Positions 35,606 to 44,847 of a DNA stretch of 64,000 nt are shown here, piece by piece (position 1 is the stretch's first letter; each line of letters starts with the position of its first letter). The translations under genes were made by a program, and so were the position numbers. The stretch lies in assembly GCF_900142915.1 (NCBI RefSeq), contig NZ_FRCM01000003.1, positions 62,504 to 126,503 on the forward strand, given 5' to 3'. The notes below the pieces were generated by a model that worked only from the letters and a program-made list of their open reading frames with translations, ran no database searches and was not told the DNA's origin. This DNA comes from Mucilaginibacter sp. OK098. Lineage in GTDB: Bacteria > Bacteroidota > Bacteroidia > Sphingobacteriales > Sphingobacteriaceae.

Positions 35606-36880
35606 ATGAACATCCTGCTCCTCGGTTCGGGCGGAAGGGAAAGCGCCTTCGCCTGGAAATTATCCCAAAGTCCAAAATGCGAACAGCTTTTCATAGCGCC
35701 CGGCAATGCCGGTACCGGCCAGTATGGCACAAATCTGAATGTTAAAGTAACCGACTTTGAAGGTATTAAACAGGCTGTTTTAAATAATAAGGTTAACCTG
35801 GTTTTGGTTGGCCCCGAAGAACCGCTTGTTAAAGGCATTCATGATTTTTTCCTGGCCGATAACGAGTTGAAAGACATCCCGGTAATTGGCCCTCAACGCG
35901 AAGGTGCACAGCTTGAAGGCAGCAAAGATTTTTCCAAGCAGTTTATGGCTCGGAACAACATCCCCGCAGCAGCATCCAGAACCTTTACCCGCGATACCTT
36001 GCAGGAAGGCTTTGAATACCTAGCAACCATAGGCTTACCTATTGTATTAAAGGCTGACGGACTTGCAGCAGGAAAAGGTGTTTTGATCTGCTTAACCGTA
36101 CAGGAAGCACAACAGGAACTAAAAGAAATGCTTACGGAGGCTAAATTTGGTGAGGCCAGTTCAAAAGTGGTGGTTGAACAATTTTTACAGGGGATTGAGC
36201 TATCGGTTTTTGTACTTACTGATGGCAATAATTACAAGGTATTACCATCTGCTAAAGATTATAAACGCATTGGTGAAGGCGATACCGGTTTAAATACCGG
36301 CGGTATGGGCTCTGTATCACCAGTGCCATTTGCAAATGAGGAATTTTTACAAAAGGTTGAGCAGCGGGTTATTATACCCACCATTAATGGCTTAAAACAA
36401 GAGGGCATTCCTTATAAAGGCTTTATATTTATCGGGCTGATGAACTGCGGCGGCGACCCTTATATGATAGAATATAACTGCCGCATGGGCGACCCGGAAA
36501 CCGAGAGCGTAGTGATGCGCATAGAAACCGACCTGGTTGATCTGTTGCAGGGAGTTGCCGAAGGGAACCTTGATGAGAAAGAATTAATTATATCCAACAA
36601 AGTAGCTGCCACAGTAGTTATGGTTGCTGGCGGTTATCCCGGCGAGTATTTAAAAAACAAAACCATAACCGGCATTGAAAACGTCCGCGATTCGCAGGTA
36701 TTTCATGCAGGCACTTACCTTGATGGCGAAGAGATAAAAACATCGGGCGGAAGAGTTTTGGCAATAACTTCTTTACAGGATGACATGTTTACAGCCCTGC
36801 AGCAAGCCACTGCCGACGCAAGCCGCATTTATTATGATGGCATGTATTTCAGGAAAGATATCGGATTTGATTTGTTGTAA
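35606..36880 (+). CDS. purD: Phosphoribosylamine-glycine ligase (GAR synthetase)
   Basis: ATP-grasp enzyme of de novo purine synthesis joining glycine to phosphoribosylamine. Diagnostic motifs are LLLGSGGRESAFAWKL at the N-terminus, KADGLAAGKGVLI, the family signature LNTGGMGSVSPVP and the metal-binding EYNCRMGDPETES. 424 residues, complete. No other pur genes are nearby. AAAGTC-word repeats separate its stop from the convergent M13 peptidase. Confidence 0.97.
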   Translation: MNILLLGSGGRESAFAWKLSQSPKCEQLFIAPGNAGTGQYGTNLNVKVTDFEGIKQAVLNNKVNLVLVGPEEPLVKGIHDFFLADNELKDIPVIGPQREGAQLEGSKDFSKQFMARNNIPAAASRTFTRDTLQEGFEYLATIGLPIVLKADGLAAGKGVLICLTVQEAQQELKEMLTEAKFGEASSKVVVEQFLQGIELSVFVLTDGNNYKVLPSAKDYKRIGEGDTGLNTGGMGSVSPVPFANEEFLQKVEQRVIIPTINGLKQEGIPYKGFIFIGLMNCGGDPYMIEYNCRMGDPETESVVMRIETDLVDLLQGVAEGNLDEKELIISNKVAATVVMVAGGYPGEYLKNKTITGIENVRDSQVFHAGTYLDGEEIKTSGGRVLAITSLQDDMFTALQQATADASRIYYDGMYFRKDIGFDLL

Positions 36881-36887
36881 TCCAAAA

Positions 36888-36972
36888 GTTGGTAAAGTCA
36901 GTAAATACCATAGGTGCAATTACCGGTCTTTACCGACTTTCGGACTTTACTGACTTTCCGACTTTTCCAATT
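36888..36972. repeat. AAAGTC-word inverted repeat between convergent genes
   Basis: GGTAAAGTCAGTAAA on the left pairs with TTTACTGACTTTCC on the right; further GACTTTCGGACTTT and CCGACTTTTCC words fill the rest. It spans nearly the whole gap between the purD and M13 stops, and copies of the word also lie just upstream of purD (35570-35585). Confidence 0.75.
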
Positions 36973-36973
36973 T

Positions 36974-39028
36974 CTACCAGATCCTTACTCTCTTATCCGG
37001 ATCGAGCCACATTTTATCCCCTTTTTTAATGTGAAATGCTTTATAAAATTCGGGCACGTCAGTAACAGGGCCGTTTACCCTTAAAAATGCCGGGGCATGT
37101 ACGTCTGTTAAGATCTGGTTAGCTAATACTTCATCCCGCTGATGGCCGAGCCAGCTTAAGGCATAGCCTAAAAAGTACCGCTGCATGGGTGTAAAGCCAT
37201 TTATCTTTTTACCCTCTTTGTATTGCGTTGTTTTTTTAAACGCGTCAACACCTAAAACTATCCCGCCAAGGTCGGCAATATTTTCGCCAAGGGTGGCTTT
37301 GCCGTTTATGTGCAGGCTATCCAGCACCACGTAACCATTAAACTGGTTTACCAGCACCTGGGCACGCTGTGTGAATTTTATAGAATCCTGTGCGGTCCAC
37401 CAGGTTTTTAAATTGCCTTTGGCATCAAACTGCCGGCCTTCATCATCAAAACCGTGGGTTATTTCGTGCCCAATAACTGATGCCGCCACATAGCCATAAG
37501 CCACTGCATCATCAACCTCATCGTCTTTTATTCCCGGAATAAGCAGTTGAGCTGCAGGTAAAGTGATCTCATTGTTTGATGGGCTGTAGCTGGCGTTGTA
37601 GGTTTGCGGTGTCATGCTCCACTCCTTGTGGTTTACCGGCTTGCCCAGTTTATTTATATTCACCAGGTAGCCCCAATGCCTGGCCTGCATCACATTGCCG
37701 GCATAAGATTCGCGGCTAATATTCAACCTCGAAAAGTCCTTCCATTCGTCCGGGTAGCCAACTTTTGGGTGGATGGCATTTAGTTTGACAAGCGCTTTTT
37801 GTTTAGTTTCGGCACTCATCCAGTCCAGTTTTTGAATATGCTCGCGGTAAGCCTGCCTTATGGCCTCAACCATAGCCACATAGCGCACTTTGCTTTTTTC
37901 GGGGAAATATTCTTTTACAAACAGCTGGCCCAGCAACTCGCCCATTATGCCGTTTTCGGTATCAAGTACCCGTTTCCATCGCGGCAGCTGCTCTTTTTGG
38001 CCACGTAAAACTTTTCCCGAGAAACGGAAGCTTTCATCAGCCACTGCATTGTTTAAATAGGGGGCGTATGAAGTGATCAATTTTAACCGCAGGTAAGCCT
38101 TCCAGTCATCGGCAGAAAAGGTTTTTAAAGCCTTATTTACTGCCCTGTAATATTCCGGCTGCCCTACAATTACAGAATCGACAGGTTTAAGCTCTAATGT
38201 TTTAAAAAGGGTCGTCCAGTTAATACATGGTGTCAAGTTGCTTAACTGAGCAATGGTTATTTTGTTATAGTTATGATAAGGATCGCGCAGGTCTTCCAGT
38301 TTGCGGCTGCTATCAGCCAAAAACTTTTCAATGGTATAGGCGCTTTTTGCACCAGTCAATGCTTTTTGCTCATCCCAGCCGGATAATTTAAACATTGCGG
38401 GCAAATACTTGTCTGTATAATTGGCGCGGATGCGGGTAGTACGGGCATCTGTTTTAAAATAATAATCGCGGTTAGGCAGGCCCAAGCCGGTTTGCCCCAG
38501 CTGCACCATCATTTTCGAGCTGTTTTTATCATCCTGTCCTACCCGCATGCCTAAAATATTACGTGTGCCGGTGGTGGTTAATATAGCAGCGGCGTTCAAA
38601 ATGTCCTGCGCATTTTCAGCCTTATCAATTAAGTTTAATTGCTCCTGCAATGGTGAGATTCCCGCCTTTTCAATGCCGGTACTATCTAAACCGCTATAAT
38701 AAAAATCACCTATTTTTTGGGTGGATGTACCTTTAGCCGCATTAGCTTTTAAGGCATCTTCATTGATCTTTTTGAGGCGATCACGGATCTCTTCCGTTAC
38801 CACGTTCCCAATACCCCAGCTTGAATAGGCAGGCGGGATAGGGTTCTGTTTTATCCAGGTGCCATTAGCGTATAAAAAGAAATTTTCGCCGGGACTAACT
38901 GACGAATCAAGGTTTTTATGGATCGGGTCGTTGGGTTTATCGATCAATATTTTGGCTTGCCAGGCACACAGCGCGAATGCTGTCAATGCCGCTATATAAA
39001 TAACAGGTTTAGTAGTTATTATTTTCAT
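36974..39028 (-). CDS. M13 family metallopeptidase (neprilysin/PepO-like), copy 1
   Basis: Zinc metalloendopeptidase of family M13, 684 residues. It has an N-terminal hydrophobic signal or anchor (VIYIAALTAFALCAW) and no lipobox, so it is probably periplasmic. The zinc motif is VIGHEITHGFDDEGRQFD, the third ligand is the Glu of GENIADLGG, and the substrate-binding NxY appears as NASYSPSNNEI. It ends with the family's typical WLDPDKRVRIW. It cleaves oligopeptides. A close paralogue lies directly upstream. Confidence 0.95.
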   Translation of the reverse strand: MKIITTKPVIYIAALTAFALCAWQAKILIDKPNDPIHKNLDSSVSPGENFFLYANGTWIKQNPIPPAYSSWGIGNVVTEEIRDRLKKINEDALKANAAKGTSTQKIGDFYYSGLDSTGIEKAGISPLQEQLNLIDKAENAQDILNAAAILTTTGTRNILGMRVGQDDKNSSKMMVQLGQTGLGLPNRDYYFKTDARTTRIRANYTDKYLPAMFKLSGWDEQKALTGAKSAYTIEKFLADSSRKLEDLRDPYHNYNKITIAQLSNLTPCINWTTLFKTLELKPVDSVIVGQPEYYRAVNKALKTFSADDWKAYLRLKLITSYAPYLNNAVADESFRFSGKVLRGQKEQLPRWKRVLDTENGIMGELLGQLFVKEYFPEKSKVRYVAMVEAIRQAYREHIQKLDWMSAETKQKALVKLNAIHPKVGYPDEWKDFSRLNISRESYAGNVMQARHWGYLVNINKLGKPVNHKEWSMTPQTYNASYSPSNNEITLPAAQLLIPGIKDDEVDDAVAYGYVAASVIGHEITHGFDDEGRQFDAKGNLKTWWTAQDSIKFTQRAQVLVNQFNGYVVLDSLHINGKATLGENIADLGGIVLGVDAFKKTTQYKEGKKINGFTPMQRYFLGYALSWLGHQRDEVLANQILTDVHAPAFLRVNGPVTDVPEFYKAFHIKKGDKMWLDPDKRVRIW

Positions 39029-39063
39029 GAGAGGATCAGTTAGCTATTAACAAATGTAGTAAA

Positions 39064-39157
39064 AAGAGAGATAAGAGGCTAGGGATCAGAGATTAGTTTT
39101 GGAAAGGTGGTTAGAGATTAGTTATAAAATGCAAAGAGGTGCAAAATTTGCACCTCT
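39064..39157. repeat. AGAGATTAG words and a 23-bp palindrome between the M13 genes
   Basis: GGATCAGAGATTAG and GGTTAGAGATTAG words are followed by AGAGGTGCAAA, one base, then TTTGCACCTCT (39135-39157). The palindrome could serve as a terminator for the upstream minus-strand paralogue. Confidence 0.6.
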
Positions 39158-39176
39158 AAAAAATACCTTTTTAGAA

Positions 39177-39206
39177 CCCCCTCCTTTGGAGAGGGCAGGG
39201 TGAGGC
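39177..39206. repeat. CTCTCC palindrome docked on the second M13 stop
   Basis: CCCTCC-TTT-GGAGAGGG followed by CAGGGTGAGGC, an inverted copy of the 8211 and 24572 elements. On the minus strand it starts one base after the TAA stop. Confidence 0.75.
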
Positions 39207-39207
39207 G

Positions 39208-41259
39208 TTACCAGATCTTCACCCGTTTATCCAGATCAAGCCACATTTTATCGCCCTTTTTAATATGGAAGGCTTCATAAAATTCAGGTACATCGGTAAA
39301 CGGCCCGTTCACCCGCATAAAGCCCGGGGCATGTTCATTGGTAAGGATCTGGCTTGAAAGCGCTTCTTTCCGTTCCTGCCCAAGCCAGCCCAATGAGTAA
39401 CCCAAAAAGAACCGTTGCACAGGCGTTAACCCGTTTATTGATTTTCCCTCTTTATACTGATCGGTTTTCTTGAAAGCATCGAGGCCGATAACTATTCCAC
39501 CAAGGTCGGCAATGTTTTCGCCTTGTGTAGCTTTCCCGTTTACATGCAAGCCATAAATGCTGTAGCCGTTAAACTGGTTGATAAGCATTTGGGCGCGTTG
39601 GGTAAACTTAACAGAGTCTTGAGGCTGCCACCATTCTTTAAGATTGCCTTTAGCATCAAACTGGCGGCCTTCATCATCAAAGCCATGCGTCATTTCGTGG
39701 CCTATGGTTGATGCTGCTGCATAGCCATAAACTACGGCGTCATCAACATCCTCATCCTTTACACCCGGAATAAGGAACTGCGCAGCCGGCAATACGATCT
39801 CGTTATTTGACGGATTATAATAAGCGTTATAAGTTTGCGGTGTAATCCCCCATTCGGTACGGTCAACCGGTTTGCCTAATTTATTTGCTTCGTACCGGTG
39901 CCAAAAGGTATTAGCGCGCATTACGTTTAAAGCATATGGCCCGCGGTCAATGGTCAGGGTTGAAAAATCTTTCCAGTGATCGGGATATCCTACCTTCGGA
40001 TTAACTTTTGCCAGCTTACCATAAGCCTTTTCTTTGGTTGCCTGGCTCATCCAGTCAAGTTTTTCAATATGTTCTTTAAAGCTGGTGCGCATGGCTTCAA
40101 CCAGGTTTACATAACGTTCCTTGGTTTTTTCAGGGAAATATTCTTTTACAAAAATTTGCCCTAATACTTCGCCCATTAAACCGTTCTCGGTATCTAATAC
40201 GCGTTTCCAGCGGGGCAGTTGCTCTTTATTGCCGGATAGAACAGTTCCATAAAACCTGAAGTTCTCGCTATCGAACGGTTTGCTCAGGTATGATCCGTAT
40301 GAGATTACCAGGTTTTTGCGCAGGTAGTTTTTCCAGTCGGCAATGCTATAAGTGCTTAGCGCTTTATTTAATGCCCTGTAATACTCCGGCTGTCCAACTA
40401 TAACTGTATCGACATTCTTATAGTCCATTTTTTCAAATGTTCCCTTCCAGTCAATTGTCGGTGTAAGTTTGCTAAGGCCGGCTAAAGGCATTTTATTATA
40501 GTTGTGATAAGGATCGCGCAGGTCTTCCAGTTTGCGGGAGCTATCAGCCAAAAACTTTTCAAGTTCATAGGTCTTTTTGCTTGCAGCAATTGCTTCATCC
40601 GAGCTTAATCCTGATAACTTGAAAATGATAGGTAAATGTTTTTGCTGATAATCGGTCCTTATCTCAACGCTATGCGCATCGGTATTAAAATAATAATCGC
40701 GACTTGGCAGGCCTATGCCTCCCTGAGAAAGCTGCAGCAAGTTTTTATTGCTATTTTTTGCGTCCTGGCCAACGCCGGCGGCTATCGGAGTTTCAACCCC
40801 TATGGTTTGCAGGTGCGCAAACTCATCAACAAGGCCTTTAACATCCTTTACCTGGTCAATTTTATCTATTTCGGGTTTAAGCGGGTCTAATCCTTGTTTT
40901 TCAATATTAATGGTATCAAGTCCGCTAAAATAAAAGTCACCAATTTTTTGGGTGTTACTACCTTTTGCGGCGTTTGCGGTTAAAGCTTCCTCATTGATCT
41001 TTTTTAAACGATCCCTTAATTCTTCCTCAACCACATTCCCGATCCCCCATGACGCGTAAGCTGCCGGGATAGGATTTTTTTTAAGCCAGCCGTTATTAGC
41101 ATATTTAAAAAAATCGTCACCAGGTTTAACCGTGGTGTCCAGATCTTTAAATATCACATCATTATCGGCATAGTTTTTTGTTTTGTTATTACAGGCGCAT
41201 ATAAATAATGTGCCGATGATACTTGCCATTATGGCCAGCATCGCTAATTTTTTATTCAT
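39208..41259 (-). CDS. M13 family metallopeptidase lipoprotein, copy 2
   Basis: A 683-residue paralogue of copy 1, alignable end to end. It has a lipoprotein signal (FICAC near residue 22), so it is membrane-anchored, unlike copy 1. The start MNKKLAMLAIMASI at 41259 is preferred over an upstream in-frame start that adds MYYIIYIKIKL. Zinc site TIGHEMTHGFDDEGRQFD and GENIADLGG are intact. As first gene of the minus-strand pair it may be co-transcribed with copy 1, although hairpins lie between them. The two could share substrates with different localisation. Confidence 0.95.
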   Translation of the reverse strand: MNKKLAMLAIMASIIGTLFICACNNKTKNYADNDVIFKDLDTTVKPGDDFFKYANNGWLKKNPIPAAYASWGIGNVVEEELRDRLKKINEEALTANAAKGSNTQKIGDFYFSGLDTINIEKQGLDPLKPEIDKIDQVKDVKGLVDEFAHLQTIGVETPIAAGVGQDAKNSNKNLLQLSQGGIGLPSRDYYFNTDAHSVEIRTDYQQKHLPIIFKLSGLSSDEAIAASKKTYELEKFLADSSRKLEDLRDPYHNYNKMPLAGLSKLTPTIDWKGTFEKMDYKNVDTVIVGQPEYYRALNKALSTYSIADWKNYLRKNLVISYGSYLSKPFDSENFRFYGTVLSGNKEQLPRWKRVLDTENGLMGEVLGQIFVKEYFPEKTKERYVNLVEAMRTSFKEHIEKLDWMSQATKEKAYGKLAKVNPKVGYPDHWKDFSTLTIDRGPYALNVMRANTFWHRYEANKLGKPVDRTEWGITPQTYNAYYNPSNNEIVLPAAQFLIPGVKDEDVDDAVVYGYAAASTIGHEMTHGFDDEGRQFDAKGNLKEWWQPQDSVKFTQRAQMLINQFNGYSIYGLHVNGKATQGENIADLGGIVIGLDAFKKTDQYKEGKSINGLTPVQRFFLGYSLGWLGQERKEALSSQILTNEHAPGFMRVNGPFTDVPEFYEAFHIKKGDKMWLDLDKRVKIW

Positions 41260-41545
41260 CAGTTTTATTTTAATGTAGATAATATAATACAACAGGTGTA
41301 TGAAATATCAGACAAGATATTTCAAAAATTAGAATTTTATGCATTCTGACCAAAATTCAAAACAAAGAAACATCAAAAAAAAGCATATTTTAATGCTGAA
41401 CTCACCAATTAGCTTGCTTAGAACAACAAACAAGGTAACATTTACGTTACGTTTCGCTGATATTTTATGACTAAAGAAATGTTGAATTTCAGTTTGGCCC
41501 AAAGTTTCTTGTGACTATATGCTATAAAACCAACAGTTAAATTTG

Positions 41546-41855
41546 TTAACCAGTTAAAAATCAACTCCTAAATAGTTACGCTACCTTCTTAAAATAAATT
41601 TAAGACATAACCTTTGCTTTTTATGCGGACTACGGCCTTTGCCAAAAAATAAAAATTTATGGCTTAACATTTGTATAGAAGTGAACAGCCCTGCATACAA
41701 TCTGTGAAAAACGATAAAACATCTACCTATAGAAAAACTTTGTTTTTGAATTCTCAGACGCCCAAGCTGAGGTTTTTTTGTTCTTTGTTTTGGGTTTAAT
41801 CAATAGTTTAAATTAATTAGGGGAAAGGGAGCTTCAAAAAAGCTCTCTTTTTTTT
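41546..41855 (+). ncRNA. Candidate small RNA or unlinked leader ending in a strong terminator
   Basis: A TAAATTTG box (41538-41545) is followed by ~300 bases without a usable ORF. They end in AAAGGGAGCTT, CAAAA, AAGCTCTCTTT and eight T. An earlier, weaker hairpin (CTCAG/CTGAG, 41753-41771) is followed by seven T. The acyl-CoA dehydrogenase promoter lies after the terminator, so the transcript is not simply its leader. The 5' end is a guess, and no known RNA family was recognised. Confidence 0.4.
41824..41855 (+). terminator. Strong intrinsic terminator
   Basis: An 11-bp stem (one G.U pair), five-base loop and eight T residues (41848-41855). No coding gene precedes it on this strand. Confidence 0.85.
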
Positions 41856-41886
41856 GTATATATTTTTTACTATGCATGCATAACAT

Positions 41887-41894
41887 TATTTTTG
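41887..41894 (+). promoter_or_regulatory. TAnnTTTG promoter box of the acyl-CoA dehydrogenase gene
   Basis: TATTTTTG, 19 bases before the ATG and downstream of the intrinsic terminator. Confidence 0.5.
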
Positions 41895-41913
41895 ACGACC
41901 GAATTATATAAAG

Positions 41914-43053
41914 ATGTATTTTGAATTAACCGAAGAACAAAAAATGATCCGCCAGGCAGCGCGTGATTTTGCGCAGACCGAACTTAAGCCTGGTGTAATA
42001 GAACGCGACGAACACCAGAAATTTCCGGCAGAGCAGGTGAAAATGCTTGGCGAGCTTGGCTTTTTAGGAATGATGGTTTCACCTGAGTATGGAGGCAGCG
42101 GCATGGATGCTATTTCATACGTGCTGGCTATGGAGGAACTATCGAAGATTGATGCTTCCACATCCGTAGTGGTTTCGGTTAACAATTCACTGGTGTGTTA
42201 TGGGCTGGAAAAATATGGTAATGAGGTACAAAAGCAAAAATTCCTGGTGCCATTGGCTAACGGTCAAAAAATAGGCGCTTTTTGCTTATCAGAGCCCGAG
42301 GCCGGTTCAGACGCTACCTCACAAAGAACCACCGCGGTTGATATGGGCGACCATTACCTGCTTAACGGGGTAAAAAACTGGATCACCAACGGCAGTACCG
42401 CATCAACCTATTTGGTTATAGCACAAACAGATGCTGCTAAAAAACACAATGGCATTAATGCTTTGATTGTTGAACGCGGCGTGGAGGGGTTTGAAGTAGG
42501 TACCAAAGAAAATAAGCTGGGGATCCGTGGCTCTGATACGCACTCATTGATGTTTACTGATGTTAAAGTTCCGAAAGAGAACAGGATTGGTGATGACGGG
42601 TTCGGGTTTAAGTTTGCTATGAACACTTTGGAAGGCGGTCGCATTGGCATTGCCGCACAGGCTTTGGGCATTGCATCAGGCGCTTATGAATTAGCGCTAA
42701 GTTATTCAAAGGAGCGAAAAGCTTTTGGAAAAACCATTGCCGACTTGCAGGCCACCCAGTTTAAGCTGGCCGATATGGCTACAGAAATTGAAGCCGCCCG
42801 TTTACTGTGCCTTAAAGCTGCATGGTTAAAAGACCAGGGATTACCATATGCTCAAGCCAGCTCGATGGCAAAATTATACGCAAGCGAAGTGGCTATGCGT
42901 ACTACTATTGAAGCGGTGCAAATTCATGGCGGCTATGGTTTTGTAAAGGAATACCATGTGGAGCGTTTAATGCGCGATGCAAAAATAACCCAGATCTATG
43001 AGGGAACTTCCGAAATTCAAAGAATTGTGATATCAAGGGAGGTATTGAAATAG
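41914..43053 (+). CDS. Acyl-CoA dehydrogenase (short/medium chain type)
   Basis: FAD enzyme introducing the alpha-beta double bond in acyl-CoA during fatty acid or branched-chain amino acid breakdown. 379 residues. Landmarks are MYFELTEEQKMIRQAARDFA, the flavin-binding CLSEPEAGSDA and WITNG, and the C-terminal QIHGGYGFVKEYHVERLMRD followed by QIYEGTSEIQR with the catalytic-base Glu position of butyryl/short-chain enzymes. An electron-transfer flavoprotein partner is expected but not in the window. A fragment of a second such gene lies 370 bases downstream. Confidence 0.95.
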   Translation: MYFELTEEQKMIRQAARDFAQTELKPGVIERDEHQKFPAEQVKMLGELGFLGMMVSPEYGGSGMDAISYVLAMEELSKIDASTSVVVSVNNSLVCYGLEKYGNEVQKQKFLVPLANGQKIGAFCLSEPEAGSDATSQRTTAVDMGDHYLLNGVKNWITNGSTASTYLVIAQTDAAKKHNGINALIVERGVEGFEVGTKENKLGIRGSDTHSLMFTDVKVPKENRIGDDGFGFKFAMNTLEGGRIGIAAQALGIASGAYELALSYSKERKAFGKTIADLQATQFKLADMATEIEAARLLCLKAAWLKDQGLPYAQASSMAKLYASEVAMRTTIEAVQIHGGYGFVKEYHVERLMRDAKITQIYEGTSEIQRIVISREVLK

Positions 43054-43074
43054 CTGTCAGATAAGGATCTATTA

Positions 43075-43362
43075 GTGGTTATTTCAGAAATGCTGCGAAA
43101 ACAGGATCAGCAGGCGGAAATATTAAAGGAGACCAACGAAACCCTCAAAAATTTCGTGGATATTTCCGTTCAACAATTTCAGCAACAGCAAAAATTTAAT
43201 GAGCATTTTTTAGGCCGGCTGGATCAGGTAAAGGAGCAATTTTCAATCAATTTTGAACGGCAGAATGCGTTCAATGAGCGAACTATAGCCCAGGCTGACA
43301 AACAAAACGAGTTCAATGAGCGCTTTCTAAGCAAGCTGGATGAAATCGTTAAAAAGCCTTAA
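43075..43362 (+). CDS. Small coiled-coil protein
   Basis: A 95-residue, Gln/Asn/Glu-rich helical protein (LKETNETLKNFVDISVQQFQ, then NERTIAQADKQNEFNERFL) with heptad-like spacing, so probably a coiled coil. No ATG is available at a sensible position: GTG 43075 is the likeliest start. The frame is open back to the dehydrogenase stop (SDKDLLVVISEML), so a CTG or TTA-proximal start is possible. Function unknown. It lies between the dehydrogenase gene and a relic of its paralogue. Confidence 0.6.
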   Translation: MVISEMLRKQDQQAEILKETNETLKNFVDISVQQFQQQQKFNEHFLGRLDQVKEQFSINFERQNAFNERTIAQADKQNEFNERFLSKLDEIVKKP

Positions 43363-43423
43363 TGCTGAAAAAGTAAAATAATTACTTAGCATTCACAGTT
43401 TTCTTCCGTCCAATTATAGGAGA

Positions 43424-43471
43424 TTTCCTCAAATTCAAAGAATTGTCATATCAAGAGAGGTGCTGAAATAA
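43424..43471 (+). pseudogene. 3' remnant of a second acyl-CoA dehydrogenase gene
   Basis: In frame this encodes IQRIVISREVLK and a TAA stop, identical in protein to the C-terminus of the intact gene. The DNA differs mainly at third positions (GTC/GTG, AGA/AGG, GTG/GTA, CTG/TTG, TAA/TAG). That pattern indicates a once-functional paralogue whose body was lost, not a recent copy. Confidence 0.75.
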
Positions 43472-43498
43472 TTTAATAAAAATTTGATAGGTTTGGGT

Positions 43499-44749
43499 AT
43501 GCTATTAAAATCACGACTCATCCTATCAATTTTATTAACATTTTCAATATTAAGCACAGCATCTGCCCAGGTCAAGCTAAAAACAGGGATTTGGCGCGGA
43601 ATACTAAAAAACGAAAGCAAGCATGAGCTGCCTTTTAATTTTGAAGTAAGCAATGTTGCCGGTCATCAGCAAATAGCCATTATAAATGGCGCCGAGCATT
43701 ATAAAGTACCCGATGTAACAACCAAAGGCGATTCTGTTTTTGTAAAAATGCCTCTGTTTGACTCTGAATTCAGGCTAAAGCTAGTGGACGCTAACCTTAG
43801 CGGGAACTGGATCAGGCACCTGGGCGACCATGATTCTGCTTTACCATTTAGCGCAGCCCCAAATACTTCATGGCGGTTTTTAAAAGATCCGCAGAAACCT
43901 GCATTTAATGTAACCGGCAGGTGGGCTGCTGTTTTTGGCGAAGGCACCGATGGCCGCGACGAACTTGTTGGTGAATTTAAACAAACCGGCAATAAACTAA
44001 CCGGGACATTTTTAAGTACAACCGGCGATTACCGCTACCTGGAAGGTTCGGTATCAGGCGACAGGCTTTATCTTTCGTGCTTTGATGGCTGCCATGCCTT
44101 TTTATTTACGGCCAAAATTACCAGCGATAAAGTAATTACCGATGGTGAAAATTACTCAGGTTATTCAGCCTTTACAAAATGGACAGCCATAAAAAACGCC
44201 AATGCCAAATTGCCCGATGCCTATTCACTAACCGCATTGAAACCGGGCTTTAAAAAAATCGCTTTTACCTTTCCTGATATTAACGGACATAAAGTTTCGC
44301 TAAGCGATGCGCGTTTTAAGAATAAGGTTGTTATTGTACAGATCTTAGGGTCATGGTGCCCTAACTGTATGGACGAAACCAACTTTATTATCAACAGCGG
44401 TTATTACAAAAAATATCATGCAAAAGGTGTTGAGGTAATTGGTCTGGCATATGAACGTACCGCTGATTTTAAAAAATCGCAAAAAACACTGGCGCAACTA
44501 AACGATCATTTCAAGATCCCCTACCCTTTACTGATAACAGGCTTTACCCCCTCCAAAGGCGACCCAATGAAAAGCCTGCCTGCACTGGCCGATTTTAAAG
44601 GCTTCCCCACTACCATTATAATTGATAAAAAGGGAAATGTTCGCAAGATCCACACCGGCTTTAACGGCCCGGGAACAGGCGAGCATTACACAGAATTTGT
44701 TGTTGAGTTTGATAAGCTTACGGAAGATCTGCTGGCAGAGAAAGGTTGA
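43499..44749 (+). CDS. TlpA-like thioredoxin-fold protein, exported
   Basis: A 416-residue protein with a Sec signal ending TASAQ, a ~240-residue N-terminal beta-rich domain (GIWRGILKNESKHELPFNFEV) and a C-terminal thioredoxin/AhpC-TSA domain with redox motif SWCPNCMDE. It probably acts as a periplasmic thiol-disulfide reductase or sensor. The start is the ATG at 43499; upstream TTG codons are unlikely. The TGA stop is the first triplet of TGATGTGCAGATTTCGG, a repeat word. Confidence 0.9.
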   Translation: MLLKSRLILSILLTFSILSTASAQVKLKTGIWRGILKNESKHELPFNFEVSNVAGHQQIAIINGAEHYKVPDVTTKGDSVFVKMPLFDSEFRLKLVDANLSGNWIRHLGDHDSALPFSAAPNTSWRFLKDPQKPAFNVTGRWAAVFGEGTDGRDELVGEFKQTGNKLTGTFLSTTGDYRYLEGSVSGDRLYLSCFDGCHAFLFTAKITSDKVITDGENYSGYSAFTKWTAIKNANAKLPDAYSLTALKPGFKKIAFTFPDINGHKVSLSDARFKNKVVIVQILGSWCPNCMDETNFIINSGYYKKYHAKGVEVIGLAYERTADFKKSQKTLAQLNDHFKIPYPLLITGFTPSKGDPMKSLPALADFKGFPTTIIIDKKGNVRKIHTGFNGPGTGEHYTEFVVEFDKLTEDLLAEKG

Positions 44750-44845
44750 TGTGCAGATTTCGGATGTGCACATGTGTGGATATGCAGATGTGCGGATGAT
44801 AAAACTAAATCCGCACATCCGTAATTTGCACATCCGCACATCAAT
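44747..44845. repeat. GATGTGC-word inverted repeat between convergent genes
   Basis: TGATGTGCAGATTTCGGATG, later GATGTGCGGATG on the left and ATCCGCACATCCG, GCACATCCGCACATC on the right. It starts with the TGA of the thioredoxin-fold gene and ends three bases before the RNA ligase stop. Confidence 0.85.
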
Positions 44846-44847
44846 TC

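Larger units (their letters stand above)
41293..41913. other. Gene-free 620-base region between divergent genes
   Basis: No convincing protein ORF. It should contain the promoters of the M13 gene (minus) and the acyl-CoA dehydrogenase gene (plus), plus two hairpins with U tracts that suggest an independent transcript (41546-41855). Confidence 0.6.

Noticed and set aside
41293-41855. tmRNA or RNase P RNA in the gene-free region
   Set aside because: There is no T-arm GGTTCRA motif, no CCA end and no conserved RNase P core; the sequence is too AT-rich.
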